A stretch of DNA of 64,000 bases, taken from contig CAZHOJ010000007.1 in the NCBI GenBank assembly GCA_964534125.1, positions 124,001 to 188,000 on the forward strand, written 5' to 3'. The notes below the pieces were generated by a model, which searched no databases, was not told the origin of the DNA, and worked only from the letters and a program-made list of their open reading frames with translations. Origin of the DNA: 2-02-FULL-55-14 sp964534125. GTDB taxonomy: Bacteria; Bacteroidota; Ignavibacteria; UBA10030. This document shows positions 17,991 to 26,334 of this stretch, piece by piece. Made by a program: the position numbers and the translations under genes. Within the stretch, counting starts at the first letter, position 1; the number at the start of each line of letters is the position of its first letter.

Positions 17991-18016
17991 AAGGGCGCCC
18001 ATCGGGCGCCCTTTTC
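17991..18016 (+). terminator. Rho-independent terminator after the PilB-like gene
   Basis: An 8-bp GC stem with loop ATC (17993-18000 with 18004-18011, GGGCGCCC on both sides), extended by AA/TT, is followed by TTTTCAT. It lies about 50 bases after the stop codon. Confidence 0.88.
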
Positions 18017-18082
18017 ATGTACTACACATACCGTATCTACGCTATTCACGGTTTACTAAAAACCATCTCAAAAGCATTTCTC

Positions 18083-18138
18083 GCCTGCCTGACGAACACC
18101 TGCCCGCCGAATATCTGCAGGCGGGCCTGCAGGCAGGC
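18083..18138. repeat. Composite palindromic intergenic repeat
   Basis: The outer arms GCCTGCCT (18083-18090) and AGGCAGGC (18131-18138) enclose the inner arms GCCCGCC (18102-18108) and GGCGGGC (18120-18126). It shares CCTGCCCGCCGAA with the insert in tRNA copy C. The remaining ~240 bases between the terminator and the minus-strand gene at 18302 show no gene. Confidence 0.65.
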
Positions 18139-18301
18139 AACGATCGCAACGGGAGAATGAGAGCTCGCGACGAAGGAACCTTACATAATGTTACGTATTC
18201 CGTTGCGGGCGCTGCTTTCTTTGCGGGCTTTGCGAGAAACCATCCAGTGCAAGGCATTTTTGAGATAGCTTCTATTCACTCCTCCCATTCTCCCCAGTAC
18301 A

Positions 18302-19327
18302 TCATTCCCACCAATCGACAATGCTGTAGTAGAGCAGTTTTCCGATACGTCTGGCCTTGTCGAGCGCAGCTTCGCTGTAGAGGACCTTCCCGCCGGTCCC
18401 GGTGCCTTTGAGTGTCAGGTTCACCTCGTCTCCGACCACCATCACACCGCCGACGATCTGGGGATTTCCGATCGCTTCGAATGAGATCACGTTGTTCTCG
18501 CCATACGCCATGACGAGGCCATACCACTCGAACGTGCCTCCGAATTTGACGTTCCCATTGATAGCGAGGATGCCATATCCTACGACAGTTCCTGTGAATT
18601 TGATCGAAAAATTCGTGTCGGGGGTCCCGACGTTGCAGACCACGATCACCGGATTTGCAGAGCTCCCGAATGTCCAGTTGCCTGCCACCGTGCCCGGGGT
18701 ATTGAACATGTAGTCGACGCTGGATTCATACTCCGAAATGAACACGGCCGGGTCCAGCTTTTCAGATTCGACGTCAACCTTGATGGATCCGCTGATATAC
18801 GGTGCGACCGTGGCATCGTTCACTATCTCTGCAGAATCTGTCGAGTTCGAGACAGTGACCCCAGGTAGGTCGCCGGAGCCGACAAGTGCAGTCCCGTCGG
18901 CATTGTAGTTCCGTCCATCGACGGAGGCCTTGCCGCTGATACTGAGTTCCGCATCATTGGCGCTCATGCCGATGGCCGATTTGGCCGTGGGAAAGGGCTT
19001 CGGCGTGAAAAGCAGTTTTGCGGCCATTGTGTATGTCGATTCGGCATAGACGCCTTGCGTTCGGATCCAAAGCGTGTCGCCGCTCGAAGCGGTTTGCACG
19101 GTATAAGAACCGTCCTCGAATGTAACAGAAGAGGGGGGTGTGAGTCCTCTGTCGATGTATCGCAGATGCCTGTTCAGTGCAAGCCGGGCATAATTGCGGG
19201 CGTAGGAGTACTTGTAATATCCGATCTGCGATTCTGTGAGCAGCCCGACCGAATCGCGGATGTTCCCGCTGATCCAACCGAACGCCACTCCGAGTCCCAT
19301 GACCAACAGCAATCCTGCCCGTCCCAT
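18302..19327 (-). CDS. PilX/GspK-like minor pseudopilin
   Basis: A 341-residue protein with a short hydrophobic N-terminus (MGRAGLLLVMGLGVAFGWI) followed by a long amphipathic segment with many Tyr/Ala/Arg (YYKYSYARNYARLALNRHL), as in PilX/GspK-type subunits. The C-terminal two thirds are beta-rich, with the words SGKASVDGRNYNADG seen in PilX-type proteins of FCB bacteria. There is no Glu at the fifth position after a cleavage Gly. It is the last gene of a three-gene minus-strand group ahead of the pilT-like gene, with 9 bases between it and its upstream neighbour. Exact role inferred from context. Confidence 0.6.
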   Translation of the reverse strand: MGRAGLLLVMGLGVAFGWISGNIRDSVGLLTESQIGYYKYSYARNYARLALNRHLRYIDRGLTPPSSVTFEDGSYTVQTASSGDTLWIRTQGVYAESTYTMAAKLLFTPKPFPTAKSAIGMSANDAELSISGKASVDGRNYNADGTALVGSGDLPGVTVSNSTDSAEIVNDATVAPYISGSIKVDVESEKLDPAVFISEYESSVDYMFNTPGTVAGNWTFGSSANPVIVVCNVGTPDTNFSIKFTGTVVGYGILAINGNVKFGGTFEWYGLVMAYGENNVISFEAIGNPQIVGGVMVVGDEVNLTLKGTGTGGKVLYSEAALDKARRIGKLLYYSIVDWWE

Positions 19328-19336
19328 CGTTTTCTC

Positions 19337-19942
19337 CTATTTCACAAGATTGACCTGCCCGAGATTTCTCGGATACAGGCGTTTCTGCCACGTGACAGAG
19401 TTCCATGTGGTATCGCCATAGGGTCCGATCACAGGCTCCGAGCTCTCGATGGTAAATCGCACATCGACCACTTTGATCCTGTCCGTCGAATCCTGGCTGA
19501 ACCTCGGCGTGGAGAGCAGCACGTCCACGCTGTCAAAATACGTTATGGCGAAGTCTGTAAGCCCCCAATCCTGACGGACCGTCTGTCCATCCTCATTTCT
19601 GTAGAGCGGAAAGTCCCGTGGATTGAATGTCTGTGCGGCCTGGCTGGTCGGTCCGGTCCAGTATCCGAACCGGACAGTGTCCCATGCGCCCGCTGAGCGT
19701 GCGGCACGCCAGACGATCCAGCGTGACGATGCCGCGTGGATCCGCTGCCCTTGCACATGATAGCCCATCTTCAGCATGTCATACTCGATCTGCCGTGCCA
19801 GCTGGACAGCATTCCCCTGCACTGTGACGGTGAAGGTGTTCTGATACATCGTCGTGTTGATGTTCGTCTGGATCCTGCCGACCGTGAGAACGAGAACGCC
19901 GAAGATCATCACGGATGCTATATAGTCGAGCATTGCTCCCAT
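19337..19942 (-). CDS. PilW/GspJ-like minor pseudopilin
   Basis: A 201-residue protein with one N-terminal membrane helix (MLDYIASVMIFGVLVLTVG), then a segment typical of PilW/GspJ subunits (QLARQIEYDMLKMGYHV), then a beta-rich domain. The MGAMLDYIAS start resembles a class III leader in shape, but the usual G-F-T-L-x-E is not present. It lies in the middle of the three-gene minus group, 127 bases after the PilV-like gene. The assignment rests on the QLARQIEYDMLKMGY pattern and context. Confidence 0.6.
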   Translation of the reverse strand: MGAMLDYIASVMIFGVLVLTVGRIQTNINTTMYQNTFTVTVQGNAVQLARQIEYDMLKMGYHVQGQRIHAASSRWIVWRAARSAGAWDTVRFGYWTGPTSQAAQTFNPRDFPLYRNEDGQTVRQDWGLTDFAITYFDSVDVLLSTPRFSQDSTDRIKVVDVRFTIESSEPVIGPYGDTTWNSVTWQKRLYPRNLGQVNLVK

Positions 19943-20069
19943 GGCTAGTGCCGCCTCTCAGAAATACTTTTGCACTTGTCGAAGCCGGCCCCGCAGAAGA
20001 CGGGCACAAGTGCTCGTTCTCCAGGAGTCGAACACAGAGACCATACGAGATATCGTGTGAGAAACGGCA

Positions 20070-20627
20070 CTAGTAGTACTTCCTGTAGACGGAAATGTCG
20101 ATGAGCCTGTACGGCAGAATGATGCCGTTCACATCTTTCGACATCGAGTAGTTCTGAACGTTCACGATGATCTTCTTATGCCAGCTCTGAGAGCTCTGAA
20201 CTGTGAGGTTGTCCTCGTCGATATACCGGACCGTATCCCGGATGATGAACCATCCCAGCCGGGTGTTCCATACCCACCGCGTGTACAGGTGATAGTCGTC
20301 CACATCATCGAACCGTGTTTGCGACAGGAAGGTGCCGGTGCGGGATGAATCGACCCCCGTGATGCTCTCGCCCGCATCCGGACCGAACATGCCGACCGTC
20401 GTCATCGCGCCGTACGTGAAGACGCGTTTACCGGCGGTGACGCTCTCATCGAACGCCCGCGTGTGGATCTCGTCCAGCATCGATTGAGCATAGGAAAGAG
20501 CGTTCAGGTTGGCCTCCATCTCGAACCCGAGCGTAGTCGTGTTGATGATGGTGGTGTTCACTCCGAGCGTGAGGGTTGAAAGGAGGACGAACGCGCCTAT
20601 CAGCAGCATGGACTGACCGGTACTCAC
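20070..20627 (-). CDS. PilV/GspI-like minor pseudopilin
   Basis: A 185-residue protein with an N-terminal membrane helix (GQSMLLIGAFVLLSTLTLGV) and the PilV/GspI-like segment ALSYAQSMLDEIHTRAFDE. The beginning can be read as Gly followed by QSMLL, so a prepilin cleavage Gly is possible but the consensus Glu5 is replaced by Leu. The C-terminal half is beta-rich and ends ISVYRKYY. It is the first gene of the minus group and diverges from the PilT-like gene across a 303-base region. Confidence 0.6.
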   Translation of the reverse strand: MSTGQSMLLIGAFVLLSTLTLGVNTTIINTTTLGFEMEANLNALSYAQSMLDEIHTRAFDESVTAGKRVFTYGAMTTVGMFGPDAGESITGVDSSRTGTFLSQTRFDDVDDYHLYTRWVWNTRLGWFIIRDTVRYIDEDNLTVQSSQSWHKKIIVNVQNYSMSKDVNGIILPYRLIDISVYRKYY

Positions 20628-20930
20628 GGAATGACCTTCAGGGATTTGCTCATCGGGTAAATACTACACAATCCGTTCGCTGAAAATGGTGCCAAGTGTC
20701 ACAAGCGGCCAGGATCGGCCCCTTATGCTGAATGCACTACTACAATAATGCATAATCGGTGCCACACGCAAGGTGAGAGCACCCCGGAGGAAACCCTCAC
20801 ACTTATCCACATCCTGAAAATGGCCTAAAAACGGGGACTGACGGTCCGGCACAATGTACAATACCGTACTCTACATATCAATGAGATGCGGGCTCCATTG
20901 CAACGAACGCTTTAAGCAAGTTGCTTTTTG
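20628..20930. other. Divergent intergenic region between pseudopilin and pilT-like genes
   Basis: About 300 bases without a gene. It must hold the promoters of both the minus-strand pseudopilin group and the plus-strand pilT-like operon. I see a run of A/T-rich words (ACAATAATGCATAAT near 20740-20755) and an AAGCAAGTTGCTT inverted repeat near 20914-20926. I could not place a convincing -35/-10 pair, sigma-54 site or known riboswitch fold. Confidence 0.5.
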
Positions 20931-22316
20931 ATGGCCACTTCCTTATGTTCTACCGAATTGGTGCGAAATGCGCAGACTCTTCGCCTGAACGAACCAGGAG
21001 AGAAACAGGTCCAGAAAATGGCAATCACCCCTGCTTCCACCCAAAAAGGAACGACTGCGGCCAAGTCCTCAGAGCAATCTGCAGTCGTAACAGAAGGCCA
21101 CAAGGTCCTGAAAGAGCTCGCTGCAACCCTCCCGGGCTCTGTCACCGGCCTCGAACGCCAGATGATGATCGGTGATTCCCTCTCCCGTATCGACGAGAAC
21201 ACCAAGTCGAAGCTTCTCGGCCTGATGAACTATTTTCTCGCCAAGATGTTCGTCATCTCGGCATCGGACATCGATATGGGGGGGTATGGATCGCAGGGAT
21301 TTGTCTGGTATCGCGTTTTCGGCTCGAAGAAGCCGGATCCTGCGCACGGCAAGTACACGCCCGACGAGATGAATATCCTCATCCAGAGTGTCATCGGCGA
21401 GCGTCAGCGGTCATTCCTGTACGAGAACAGGAATCTCGATTTTTCTCACATGATGTCGATCGAAGGAGGGGATTTCCGCAGGTTCCGTGCCGATGCGTAT
21501 TTTGACCTGGACCAGATGGCGCTCAATATGAGGGCCATCAACAACACGGTCAGGCCTTACAAGACGCTCGATATGCACCCCGGCGTCACCAAGATGCTCA
21601 GCCTTGCCTCGACCAAGGAGGGGCTGTGTCTTATCACCGGCATCACCGGGTCAGGGAAAAGCTCCACGCTCGACGCTATTATCGATGCGAACAACCACAC
21701 GGTCGAAGGGCACATCGTCATCGTTTCATCCCCCATCGAATATGTCCATAAGTCGGACAAGTGTATCGTGCGTCACCGCGAGGTTGGCAGGGATGTTCTA
21801 TCCTTCAAAGAGGGTGCCATTCAGGCCCTCCGCCAGGACCCAGACATCATCATGATCGGTGAGCTGCGCGATCCGGAGACGATCATCACTGCCCTCGAGA
21901 TCACGGATTCAGGGCACAAGGTGTTCTCGACGCTGCACACGGCCTCTGCGGTGGAATCCATCGACCGTATCATCGGTGAGATCCCGCCCGTGGAGCAGGA
22001 GCGTGTACGGAACAGGCTCGGCGAGGTCGTCCGTGCGGTCCTTTCCCAGAAGCTCGTTCCCAGCCTCGATGGAAAGCGGGTACTTGCCAAGGAGATCATG
22101 CTCGGCGTACCGTCCGTCAAGGCTGCGATCAAGAACAACAACACTGCAGAGATCTACCAGATGATCTCCGAAGGGGCCGAGCAGGGGATGCAGACGATGG
22201 AGCAGGACCTCAAGCGTCTCTATCTCCAGAAGAAGATCTCTTTGGAGAACGCCATCTCATATGCCAACAACAAGCGGCGGCTGCAACAGCTTTTGCAGAT
22301 GTCGCCCACGGAATAG
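20931..22316 (+). CDS. PilT/PilU-like retraction ATPase
   Basis: An ATPase of the PilT branch, up to 461 residues. It has Walker A GITGSGKSS at about residue 237, an acidic-box region SSPIEYVHKSDKC (reading SPIEY where PilT has DPIEY), Walker B DPDIIMIGELRD and the His box GHKVFSTLHTASAVESIDR. The C-terminal helices end in KISLENAISYANN, as in PilT. It has no tetracysteine zinc site, unlike the PilB-like protein at 16146. PilT-family proteins drive pilus retraction. The start is uncertain: ATG at 20931 or an internal ATG at 21018 (MAITPAST). It heads the operon that continues through PilMN, PilOP and the secretin. Confidence 0.87.
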   Translation: MATSLCSTELVRNAQTLRLNEPGEKQVQKMAITPASTQKGTTAAKSSEQSAVVTEGHKVLKELAATLPGSVTGLERQMMIGDSLSRIDENTKSKLLGLMNYFLAKMFVISASDIDMGGYGSQGFVWYRVFGSKKPDPAHGKYTPDEMNILIQSVIGERQRSFLYENRNLDFSHMMSIEGGDFRRFRADAYFDLDQMALNMRAINNTVRPYKTLDMHPGVTKMLSLASTKEGLCLITGITGSGKSSTLDAIIDANNHTVEGHIVIVSSPIEYVHKSDKCIVRHREVGRDVLSFKEGAIQALRQDPDIIMIGELRDPETIITALEITDSGHKVFSTLHTASAVESIDRIIGEIPPVEQERVRNRLGEVVRAVLSQKLVPSLDGKRVLAKEIMLGVPSVKAAIKNNNTAEIYQMISEGAEQGMQTMEQDLKRLYLQKKISLENAISYANNKRRLQQLLQMSPTE

Positions 22317-22389
22317 CATGCCCGGACGCACACGTCACGGGCTTGCTGCCCCTTCACCTGTTTCCCCAACCGAGGATGTCCACTAGACC

Positions 22390-24000
22390 ATGCCTATTCA
22401 GAAAAGTCACGGAAAGACGGCAGTAGGGGTCTTCGTCGATGGGCTCTCGATCAAGTACGTCCAGCTCTCGATGAAGGGAGACGAGATATCGCTGCGGGAC
22501 TTCAAGACCGTGGCCCTGGTCGAGAGATTTGAGGAGAAGGAGATGGAGGCCGAGGCGGAGCCGGATGAGGCTGGATTCGGCGATCTGAACGCCGAAGAGG
22601 CTTTCGGAGGGGGCGAGGGGGTCACTCCGGAAGGTGAGGAAGAGGCGGGTTCCAACTCGACAGTCCTGCTGGGCTTGTTGAACGATCTTCGCGGCGGGAA
22701 ATTCACGCTCAACTACGCGCTTTCCGAGCCGGCCGTCACGTATCAGGAATTCGACACAGATTTCGGGCTGAAGGGCGTCAAGCTGAAGAAGCGCCTGATA
22801 GAAGAGCTTGCCGCGACCCGATCGACGCCGCCCATGCTGGACGCCTTCGACATCGTCGAGGGGAGGCAGGGGGGTATCCTGACGGTCATTCGTGAGGATG
22901 GCCTCCAGTTGTACGACCTTCTCAACGAGGTCAGGCCGTTCCTCGGCGCCGATACGCCCAACCTCCAGGTCATCGACAGCTCCGATATCGCGCTGATGAA
23001 TGCCGTGCGGAGTTCCTACCCCCTCGAGGAGGAGGAGATCACGGTCATCGTCTATGTGGGCCATGACTTCAGCCGCATCATCTTTATGCAGGGAACGGAG
23101 TACATGCACTTCGCGCCGATCATCAGCGAAGGGCAGGAATCTCCGAATATTGAGAACACCCTGTACAGTCGTATTCTCCTGGAGCAGGACAATATCGCCC
23201 TGACCAGGATGGATCGGATCGTTCTTGCGGGCGAGGCCCATAAGATCTCACTCCTGGAGTCGCTCGAGCCGCAGTTTGCCGGCTCGCAGATCGAATATCT
23301 GAAGCTCGATGGGCTGAACACATCGGACTTTGAGGCTGAGTCCCTTGGCGATGCGCTCTCCGAATACGCTGTCCCGCTGATGACCGCATGGAAGGCGCTT
23401 CAGACCAAGAAGGAGTCCTTCTATCTCACCAATCTGATACCGAACGCGATCCTCGAGGGCCAGAAGGTCTTCAAACTCGCATGGCATGGGTATGCGGTGG
23501 CGGCGGCCATCATCGTATCGATCGTGTTCTTCTATACGGGCATCATCGAACAGCGCGCCGAGATACGACGATCGCAGGAGACGCTCAGCCAGAAACAATT
23601 GCGTCTCGCAGACCTGGAGATGTTCCAGGCCCGCAAGGAAATGCTGCAGGGGGACATCAACCGCTATGCGCTGGCGACCTCGACATACGATTCACTTGCG
23701 CCGGGAGGGGACCGCTGGAGCCGGATCCTCCACTACCTGGCGACGAGCGTTGAGGACCTGAACTCGATGTGGCTCTATAAGGTCGCACCGGATCCGCAGG
23801 ACCGGGTCAAGATCATCGTGTCCGGGCGGTCCATCTACCGGACCCGGATCCCGCGCATTGCGAGCATCTTCGAGCGGGCCACGCTCAAAGAGGTCCGGAC
23901 GCGGGAGGTCCGTGACAAGGTCGTGTACGAGTTCGACATTGTCGTCGAGAAGGTCGACAAGAACGATATCCCTGAACCGCCGTATCAGCCGACCCAATAA
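22390..24000 (+). CDS. PilM-PilN fusion protein
   Basis: A 536-residue protein joining two pilus alignment components usually made separately. Residues ~1-370 are an actin-like PilM-type domain (TAVGVFVDGLSIKYVQLS at the start, VIVYVGHDFSRIIFMQG and IVLAGEAHKISLL later), with a Glu-rich insert at about 52-95. A membrane helix follows at about residues 365-385 (YAVAAAIIVSIVFFYTG), then a coiled coil and an alpha/beta domain (VEDLNSMWLYKVAPDPQDRVKIIVSG) as in PilN. In separate-gene systems PilM recruits PilN by binding its cytoplasmic tail; here the link is covalent. It is 73 bases after the PilT-like gene and 20 bases before the PilO-like gene. Confidence 0.8.
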   Translation: MPIQKSHGKTAVGVFVDGLSIKYVQLSMKGDEISLRDFKTVALVERFEEKEMEAEAEPDEAGFGDLNAEEAFGGGEGVTPEGEEEAGSNSTVLLGLLNDLRGGKFTLNYALSEPAVTYQEFDTDFGLKGVKLKKRLIEELAATRSTPPMLDAFDIVEGRQGGILTVIREDGLQLYDLLNEVRPFLGADTPNLQVIDSSDIALMNAVRSSYPLEEEEITVIVYVGHDFSRIIFMQGTEYMHFAPIISEGQESPNIENTLYSRILLEQDNIALTRMDRIVLAGEAHKISLLESLEPQFAGSQIEYLKLDGLNTSDFEAESLGDALSEYAVPLMTAWKALQTKKESFYLTNLIPNAILEGQKVFKLAWHGYAVAAAIIVSIVFFYTGIIEQRAEIRRSQETLSQKQLRLADLEMFQARKEMLQGDINRYALATSTYDSLAPGGDRWSRILHYLATSVEDLNSMWLYKVAPDPQDRVKIIVSGRSIYRTRIPRIASIFERATLKEVRTREVRDKVVYEFDIVVEKVDKNDIPEPPYQPTQ

Positions 24001-24020
24001 CGTCTACAGGCGGAGGAACC

Positions 24021-24917
24021 GTGTCATTCAAAGTTCGCAATACTATCGCGCTCGGTGTCGTCCTGCTGCTCTTCACGGTCGCAGGAGGATTCTGGTATTG
24101 GTACTGGCAGCCGAGCGATCTGGAAGACCTGCAGACGCAGATCGCTGCGATCGACCGGGAACTTGACAACCTGCCTATTCTCACGGAGGAGGTCGAGCGC
24201 CTCACCATGACCTTCCAGGAGGTCAAGCGTCGGTACGATTCGCGCAGCAAGGAGATCCCCCAGTTCGACATCTCGTCGCAGACCTACGGGTACATGAGCC
24301 GCGGGATCGATGTCGCCGGATTCCTGAAGTTCAACATGAAGTTCCTCGGTACCCATAACGGCACGGACTACGGGTACAATGCGTACCAGCTGGAGGAAGG
24401 GGAGGCGCAGTTCGGGAACCTCTACAAGTTCATCTACTTCCTCGAGAACGGGAAACGGCTCTATAAGATCTCCTCGGTCGATCTGACGCTTTCCGAGAAG
24501 GTCGACAATGAGACCAAGCTGACCAACAAGTGGATCGATTTCCGCATGGAGATCCATGCGTACTTCGTGAAGAACATTCCCGAACTGTCGACGTCGCTTG
24601 CGGCCAAGAGCCTTGCGGTCGTTCCCGCGCCGTTCGACCCGTTCTCACCGCTGATCTTCGAGAGCATCTCCGCCTCCGCCCCTGACGATGAGCTGAACGT
24701 TGAGAACATGGAGGTCAAGGCCGTCCTGCCCGGCAAGGTGTTCGTGCTGTATGAGGGCGAGCTTCTGGTGCTGCAGCTTGGCGACAAGGTGTGGCGTGGC
24801 TTCGTCAGCGCCATCAGCCCGATGGAAGGATCGGTACAGTTCACAGTCAATGAAGGCGGCGTGATCCGCAAAGTGACCAAATTGATCGAATTCGAACGTC
24901 GAAGGAGGCGATCGTGA
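24021..24917 (+). CDS. PilO-like protein with C-terminal PilP-like domain
   Basis: A 298-residue inner-membrane protein. One membrane helix at about 8-28 (TIALGVVLLLFTVAGGFWY) is followed by a coiled coil (LEDLQTQIAAIDRELDNL) and a PilO-like alpha/beta domain. The last ~65 residues (VENMEVKAVLPGKVFVLYEG, LVLQLGDKVWRGFVSAI) resemble the beta-domain of PilP, which contacts the secretin. It seems to fuse PilO and PilP, though the PilP part is called from pattern only. The start is GTG at 24021 behind a clean GGAGG. The stop overlaps the secretin start in GTGA. Confidence 0.72.
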   Translation: MSFKVRNTIALGVVLLLFTVAGGFWYWYWQPSDLEDLQTQIAAIDRELDNLPILTEEVERLTMTFQEVKRRYDSRSKEIPQFDISSQTYGYMSRGIDVAGFLKFNMKFLGTHNGTDYGYNAYQLEEGEAQFGNLYKFIYFLENGKRLYKISSVDLTLSEKVDNETKLTNKWIDFRMEIHAYFVKNIPELSTSLAAKSLAVVPAPFDPFSPLIFESISASAPDDELNVENMEVKAVLPGKVFVLYEGELLVLQLGDKVWRGFVSAISPMEGSVQFTVNEGGVIRKVTKLIEFERRRRRS

Positions 24918-26254
24918 AACGCTCTCATATTATCGTAGCCCTGCTCCTTGCGGGTCTGGTGGCTGAACTGGCCGTCGCGCAGACGGAATCCCAGTTGCGC
25001 CGGGCCGCGGCCGGCAAACCGGCAGCCTCGCAGGAAGAAGTGGTCAACTACAAGTCCGACGTTCAGCTGAACGAGGTCTTTCCGTCGCTCTTCGAGCTCT
25101 GGAAGAAGTTCGGAGGCAAGATCGTCATCGACCGGGTCGGTGCGTCGAACCTCACGACGACGATCGGGATGGACATCATACGGATGTACTGGAAGGACGC
25201 GTTCGAGATGCTCCTTCGCCAGAACAACCTCTGGTACCGCGAGTTTCCGGATTATGTCGAGGTGGTCACGCCGGACATGCTGAACCAGCCCCCGTCACAG
25301 ACGGAGCAGCCTGTGACGACGCCCACACTTCAGCAGCAGCAAATAGCCGATACTCCGGCACAGCAGCCGTCGATGACGCAGCCGGCATTCCAGCAGCCTG
25401 CACAGCAGCAACAGCCGTTGGTGGAAAAGGTCGATTCGGCGAAGATCTACTCCGAGATGCGCGAGATCACGATCTCGAGCATTTTCTTCCAGGTGGACAG
25501 GACAGCGCTCGCACAAAGCGGCGTCAGTTTTTCCATCTTCCGGGGACGCGGTCTCAATCTTGGGATCGAATTCACAGGGTCTGAGAAGATCTCGACGCCG
25601 ATACTGGGTGCCCAGCTCACGCCTTCAGATCCGCGGTTGTCGGTCGACGTGAACGCGGCGATCAAGATGTTCGAGAGCGACCAGCTCGGCGAGGTGCTGG
25701 CGAGGCCTCAGGTGACGGTGCGGTCAGGCTCCGCTGCACGGTTCCAGAGCGGTCAGGATTTTTCGATCAAGCAGCGCGATTTCTCCGGGAACATCATCGA
25801 CCAGTTCTATCAGACGGGTACCATACTGACGGTGATCCCAAAGTACTATGAATACGAAGGGACGGAGTTCATCACGCTCACATACAAGATCGAGCGGAGC
25901 AGTGCCACTCCCGGTGAGGTCACGACGCTTGTCGACAAGGTCGATGCCTCCGGGGTCATCACACTGCTCGATGGTGAGGAGACCTATGTAGGCGGACTGT
26001 ACTCGACGAGTGAGACAACGGTTCGAGAGGGTATCCCGCTCCTCAAGGATCTTCCCTGGTGGTTCTTCGGTCTGCGGTATCTCTTTGGGTTCGATTCGAA
26101 GAATGTGCAGAAGAAGGAGCTCATCGTGCTGATGAGGGCCGAGCTTGTGCCGTTGCTGAAAGATCGGCAGGAGCAGGCGAAATCGGTGGATGCTCTCCAA
26201 AAGGCGCGGAAGGACATGCAGCAGGACCAGCAGCGGCGAACGAAGAAAAAATAG
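24914..26254 (+). CDS. pilQ: Compact PilQ/GspD-type secretin
   Basis: A 446-residue outer-membrane secretin, shorter than most PilQ or GspD proteins. A signal peptide (about 1-22, ending LAVAQ) is followed by one N0/STN-like domain (about 45-115). A Q/P/T-rich linker at about 125-175 leads into the secretin core, with EITISSIFFQVDRTALAQSG, LARPQVTVRSGSAARFQSG, GTILTVIPKYYEY, ETYVGGLYS and GIPLLKDLPW. There is no AMIN domain. It starts at GTG 24914, overlapping the PilOP stop, behind GGAGG. It would form the outer-membrane channel of the machine. The giant lipoprotein gene begins 80 bases downstream. Confidence 0.87.
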   Translation: MKRSHIIVALLLAGLVAELAVAQTESQLRRAAAGKPAASQEEVVNYKSDVQLNEVFPSLFELWKKFGGKIVIDRVGASNLTTTIGMDIIRMYWKDAFEMLLRQNNLWYREFPDYVEVVTPDMLNQPPSQTEQPVTTPTLQQQQIADTPAQQPSMTQPAFQQPAQQQQPLVEKVDSAKIYSEMREITISSIFFQVDRTALAQSGVSFSIFRGRGLNLGIEFTGSEKISTPILGAQLTPSDPRLSVDVNAAIKMFESDQLGEVLARPQVTVRSGSAARFQSGQDFSIKQRDFSGNIIDQFYQTGTILTVIPKYYEYEGTEFITLTYKIERSSATPGEVTTLVDKVDASGVITLLDGEETYVGGLYSTSETTVREGIPLLKDLPWWFFGLRYLFGFDSKNVQKKELIVLMRAELVPLLKDRQEQAKSVDALQKARKDMQQDQQRRTKKK

Positions 26255-26334
26255 CGGGACCACCACCGGGTATCCGACACCATGCCCGAGGGCAGGGTGC
26301 CCGCACAACGCACAGAGAGTCAGTGGAGGCTTCG

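Noticed and set aside
20628..20930. A sigma-54 promoter or riboswitch upstream of the pilT-like gene
   Set aside because: No GG-N10-GC pair with proper flanks and no known riboswitch core could be found by eye.
26059..26334. An upstream extension of the giant lipoprotein by 92 codons
   Set aside because: It overlaps the secretin gene in another frame, and ATG 26335 has a good ribosome site and an immediate lipoprotein signal peptide.
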